Assembly: GCA_027623235.1 (NCBI GenBank)
Contig: JAQBVJ010000013.1
Location: 23,631 to 87,630 of the forward strand
Source of the DNA: Planctomycetota bacterium
GTDB taxonomy: Bacteria > Planctomycetota > Planctomycetia > Planctomycetales > Planctomycetaceae
Reading direction: 5' to 3'
DNA length: 64,000 nucleotides
The notes under the pieces were generated by a model that was not told the DNA's origin, searched no databases, and was given only the letters and a program-made list of their open reading frames with translations. The first letter of the stretch is position 1. Each line of letters begins with the position of its first letter. Below are positions 63,401 through 64,000 of this stretch, piece by piece. The position numbers and the translations under genes are program-made.

Positions 63401-63901
63401 AAGATGCAGGAGCAGGTGGAGACGGCACTTCTCGAACAGGTGAATGGCCAGGACAAATCGCTTCAAACGTCGGCTGTCAGCGCGCTGAATTCGTGGGCCA
63501 CGGTCAGAAGTGCCGCCGCGATGATTGCCCTGGCTCAGGACACCAGCTTCACTCTCCGGCCGGTTGCAATGACGATCGTCGAACGGACCGCCGACGTCAG
63601 CTCCAGCGAGGCACTTGCCGAAATGGCTGCTGACCCGCTGATTCAGGATCGGGTCATCAGAACGCTGAATCGAACGGGTTTGACCGCCGATGCCGAAGTC
63701 GTGCTGATCAGGCAGCTCGAAAAAGCGAACGACAAAACTCGCTCCGACATCGTCGGCGTCCTGAGCCAGCACGGCACGGAGGCAGGGCTCACGGTGCTTG
63801 AGGCGTCTCTGAACGACGCAGAGTTGACGCAGCGATTTGTCGCAACGGCGAATGCCATCGCCAGAATTCGCGTTCGAGTCGGCCTGACGGCGGTTGAGTA
63901 A
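60488..63901 (+). CDS. Membrane-anchored HtrA-like serine protease with HEAT repeats
   Basis: The protein is 1137 residues from ATG 60488 (a TTG just before it is also in frame). One membrane span lies at about residues 20-46 (LMLLLFGVVALGLLCAASAG). A long Pro/Lys/Glu-rich linker (about 60-230) precedes a trypsin-like domain: H298 in TCAHVVQ, D327 in VDDLAIVKI, and S400 in NPGNSGGPV. The usual PDZ domains are not apparent; instead there is a unique region (about 440-720) and a C-terminal HEAT/ARM-like array (about 745-1137; EAIRALGATESPDAIPALVE, CDVLRAVGSEKSVEALEAAV). It should act as a periplasmic protease or quality-control factor, with the HEAT part binding a partner. Confidence 0.9.
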   Translation: MNDHEFNRDGHEELEENRDGLMLLLFGVVALGLLCAASAGVYFVANHFLGDDAPAGVAEAETQPTQPVIEKSEPDTTGVVPNSTTETALAEASGTAQPATGSPVTTPEESKPAVEDPETAAQPKKVWPPRKPTEVAAAPGKPDEPPVKKPDTVASTGPPQPVTPAVPSKPEPTLPESTPAVTPKPEPPKVATTKPEVASPPVVKPEPPRKVTPEPPKVVVAAGEPLVYNWSPGRIHSWTISMKADFEDETVEVNGHTQLSIGEPVQPPQASSQPENDATGTGTGFVISPDGYLVTCAHVVQGASKVEVQIGDKKYAGKVIAVVGVDDLAIVKIEAKDLPVLPIADSSKIQLGEEILAIGFPLTDVLGEGLKASRGTIAGIIQKQNGTRFQIDAAINPGNSGGPVVNQRGQMIGVASSKLVGLQISRLGFCIPSERVAALLKKEKIEGTVSANGGEALSGPDLVSTVAPSIALLKVTIGNQGITGQPVRISTSGSFNISQKSKQQNNRVIFRPSLGNHKTDNGFLVVDRFGEVEEFDAANQLPFLGGSMPLLAVHPFDETGRTQWSRTQETKIVVQKSRLPFGITPPRRPPSPFGRRPFGRDPFTETVKELRSIHEQTFEIESDSAENVIIGTTMSLRTLDSEDKPYLKITGKGTITFNRPLGMVTTYEFRETYERNDEDGQTRVPVLITATREEDAALRQRILKMAQLMAVAAEKSARTAAEKPVESPEQQLDVLLAKIAEDKSSKRSPAGNLYSLERMTVVAARQEEVEALLIEELANSDFTRQLPALKALSKWGTKNSIPKMSELVGSSNISVAFEAIRALGATESPDAIPALVEALRSQIKGSQASQALVKFGPACEEQVIGLLGEADRNTFRYTCDVLRAVGSEKSVEALEAAVAATDDFGRKSSANRALADARKRADIAAATKESGGQSPNDLKLTAALKTLAAENSTVADKSRALVDIQSVPPVEKMQEQVETALLEQVNGQDKSLQTSAVSALNSWATVRSAAAMIALAQDTSFTLRPVAMTIVERTADVSSSEALAEMAADPLIQDRVIRTLNRTGLTADAEVVLIRQLEKANDKTRSDIVGVLSQHGTEAGLTVLEASLNDAELTQRFVATANAIARIRVRVGLTAVE

Positions 63902-64000
63902 GGGACGGCGGTGAAATTAAATCGGCATTCTCAGAGACGCTGTGATTGAAAAGACTCCTCAACCAGATGGGAATCAGTGTCCGCTGAACCAACTGGCCAA

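Noticed and set aside
1..64000. tRNA, rRNA, transposase or prophage genes
   Set aside because: No gap contains a recognisable tRNA T-loop/acceptor arrangement, no rRNA-like sequence was seen, and no frame resembles a transposase, integrase or phage structural protein.

Overview
The window is a chromosomal stretch of a planctomycete (phylum Planctomycetota, class Planctomycetia; genus not determinable from the sequence). The evidence is a high-GC genome, a CxxCH-terminal dehydrogenase-like cytochrome with a beta-propeller and HEAT repeats, an iduronate-sulfatase-like sulfatase, a very cysteine-rich exported repeat protein, a 1562-residue PQQ-type propeller protein, a HEAT-fused trypsin-like protease, and several exported proteins of families I know mainly from this phylum. 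Gene starts are often GTG or TTG and often lack a clear Shine-Dalgarno sequence. I saw no rRNA, tRNA, CRISPR array, transposase or prophage.

Layout. 1-6.3 kb: the 5' part of a DUF4011-type SF1 helicase, a small membrane protein, a CBS-pair protein, a beta-lactamase-fold serine hydrolase overlapping a DUF1295 membrane reductase, and lexA. 6.4-6.8 kb: a composite repeat (REP-like palindrome plus a 0.3 kb terminal-inverted-repeat element) that recurs at 43.5-43.9 kb. 6.8-15.7 kb: nitrilase-family amidase, FAD oxidoreductase lipoprotein, RluA-type pseudouridine synthase, FemAB/GNAT-like transferase, sulfatase, a cytochrome c, and a PIG-L deacetylase. 15.8-17.2 kb: the cysteine-rich repeat protein with a clear terminator, followed by a 0.75 kb gene-free stretch. 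17.9-27.2 kb: sodium:solute symporter with a small membrane partner, a LarA-family protein, SGNH hydrolase, PLP decarboxylase, a gluzincin-like exported protein, and NhaA. 27.5-31.5 kb: the large PVC-type cytochrome and an HD-domain protein. 31.6-38.8 kb: a minus-strand operon of AddB-like nuclease, AddA-like helicase-nuclease and a DUF3179 protein. 39-43.5 kb: an exported TPR-like protein, a CinA/nucleotidyltransferase fusion and a PhyH dioxygenase in overlapping order. 44-54 kb: rhomboid, SDR, nadD, VanZ, DinB, STAS, TrkA-type, GT4, a lipoprotein and a PpiC isomerase. 54-64 kb: the large propeller protein, a monoacylglycerol-lipase-like hydrolase and the HtrA-HEAT protein.

The most interesting signal is in the DUF3179 gene (31586-32554, minus strand). 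Its single reading frame is broken only by one in-frame TGA, which falls exactly on the first Cys of the family's CxxC motif, giving UxxC. It is followed at the right distance by a GGCAU/AUGCC hairpin whose 5-nt loop has G at position 2, as in the bacterial SECIS model. I read this as a probable selenoprotein. The window itself holds no selA/B/C/D genes, so this depends on the rest of the genome. Secondary points are a two-copy palindromic mobile-like element, two families of REP-like palindromes placed at gene ends, 15-bp tandem repeats inside larA-like and nhaA, and a roughly 250-bp out-of-frame overlap of the VanZ and DinB genes.
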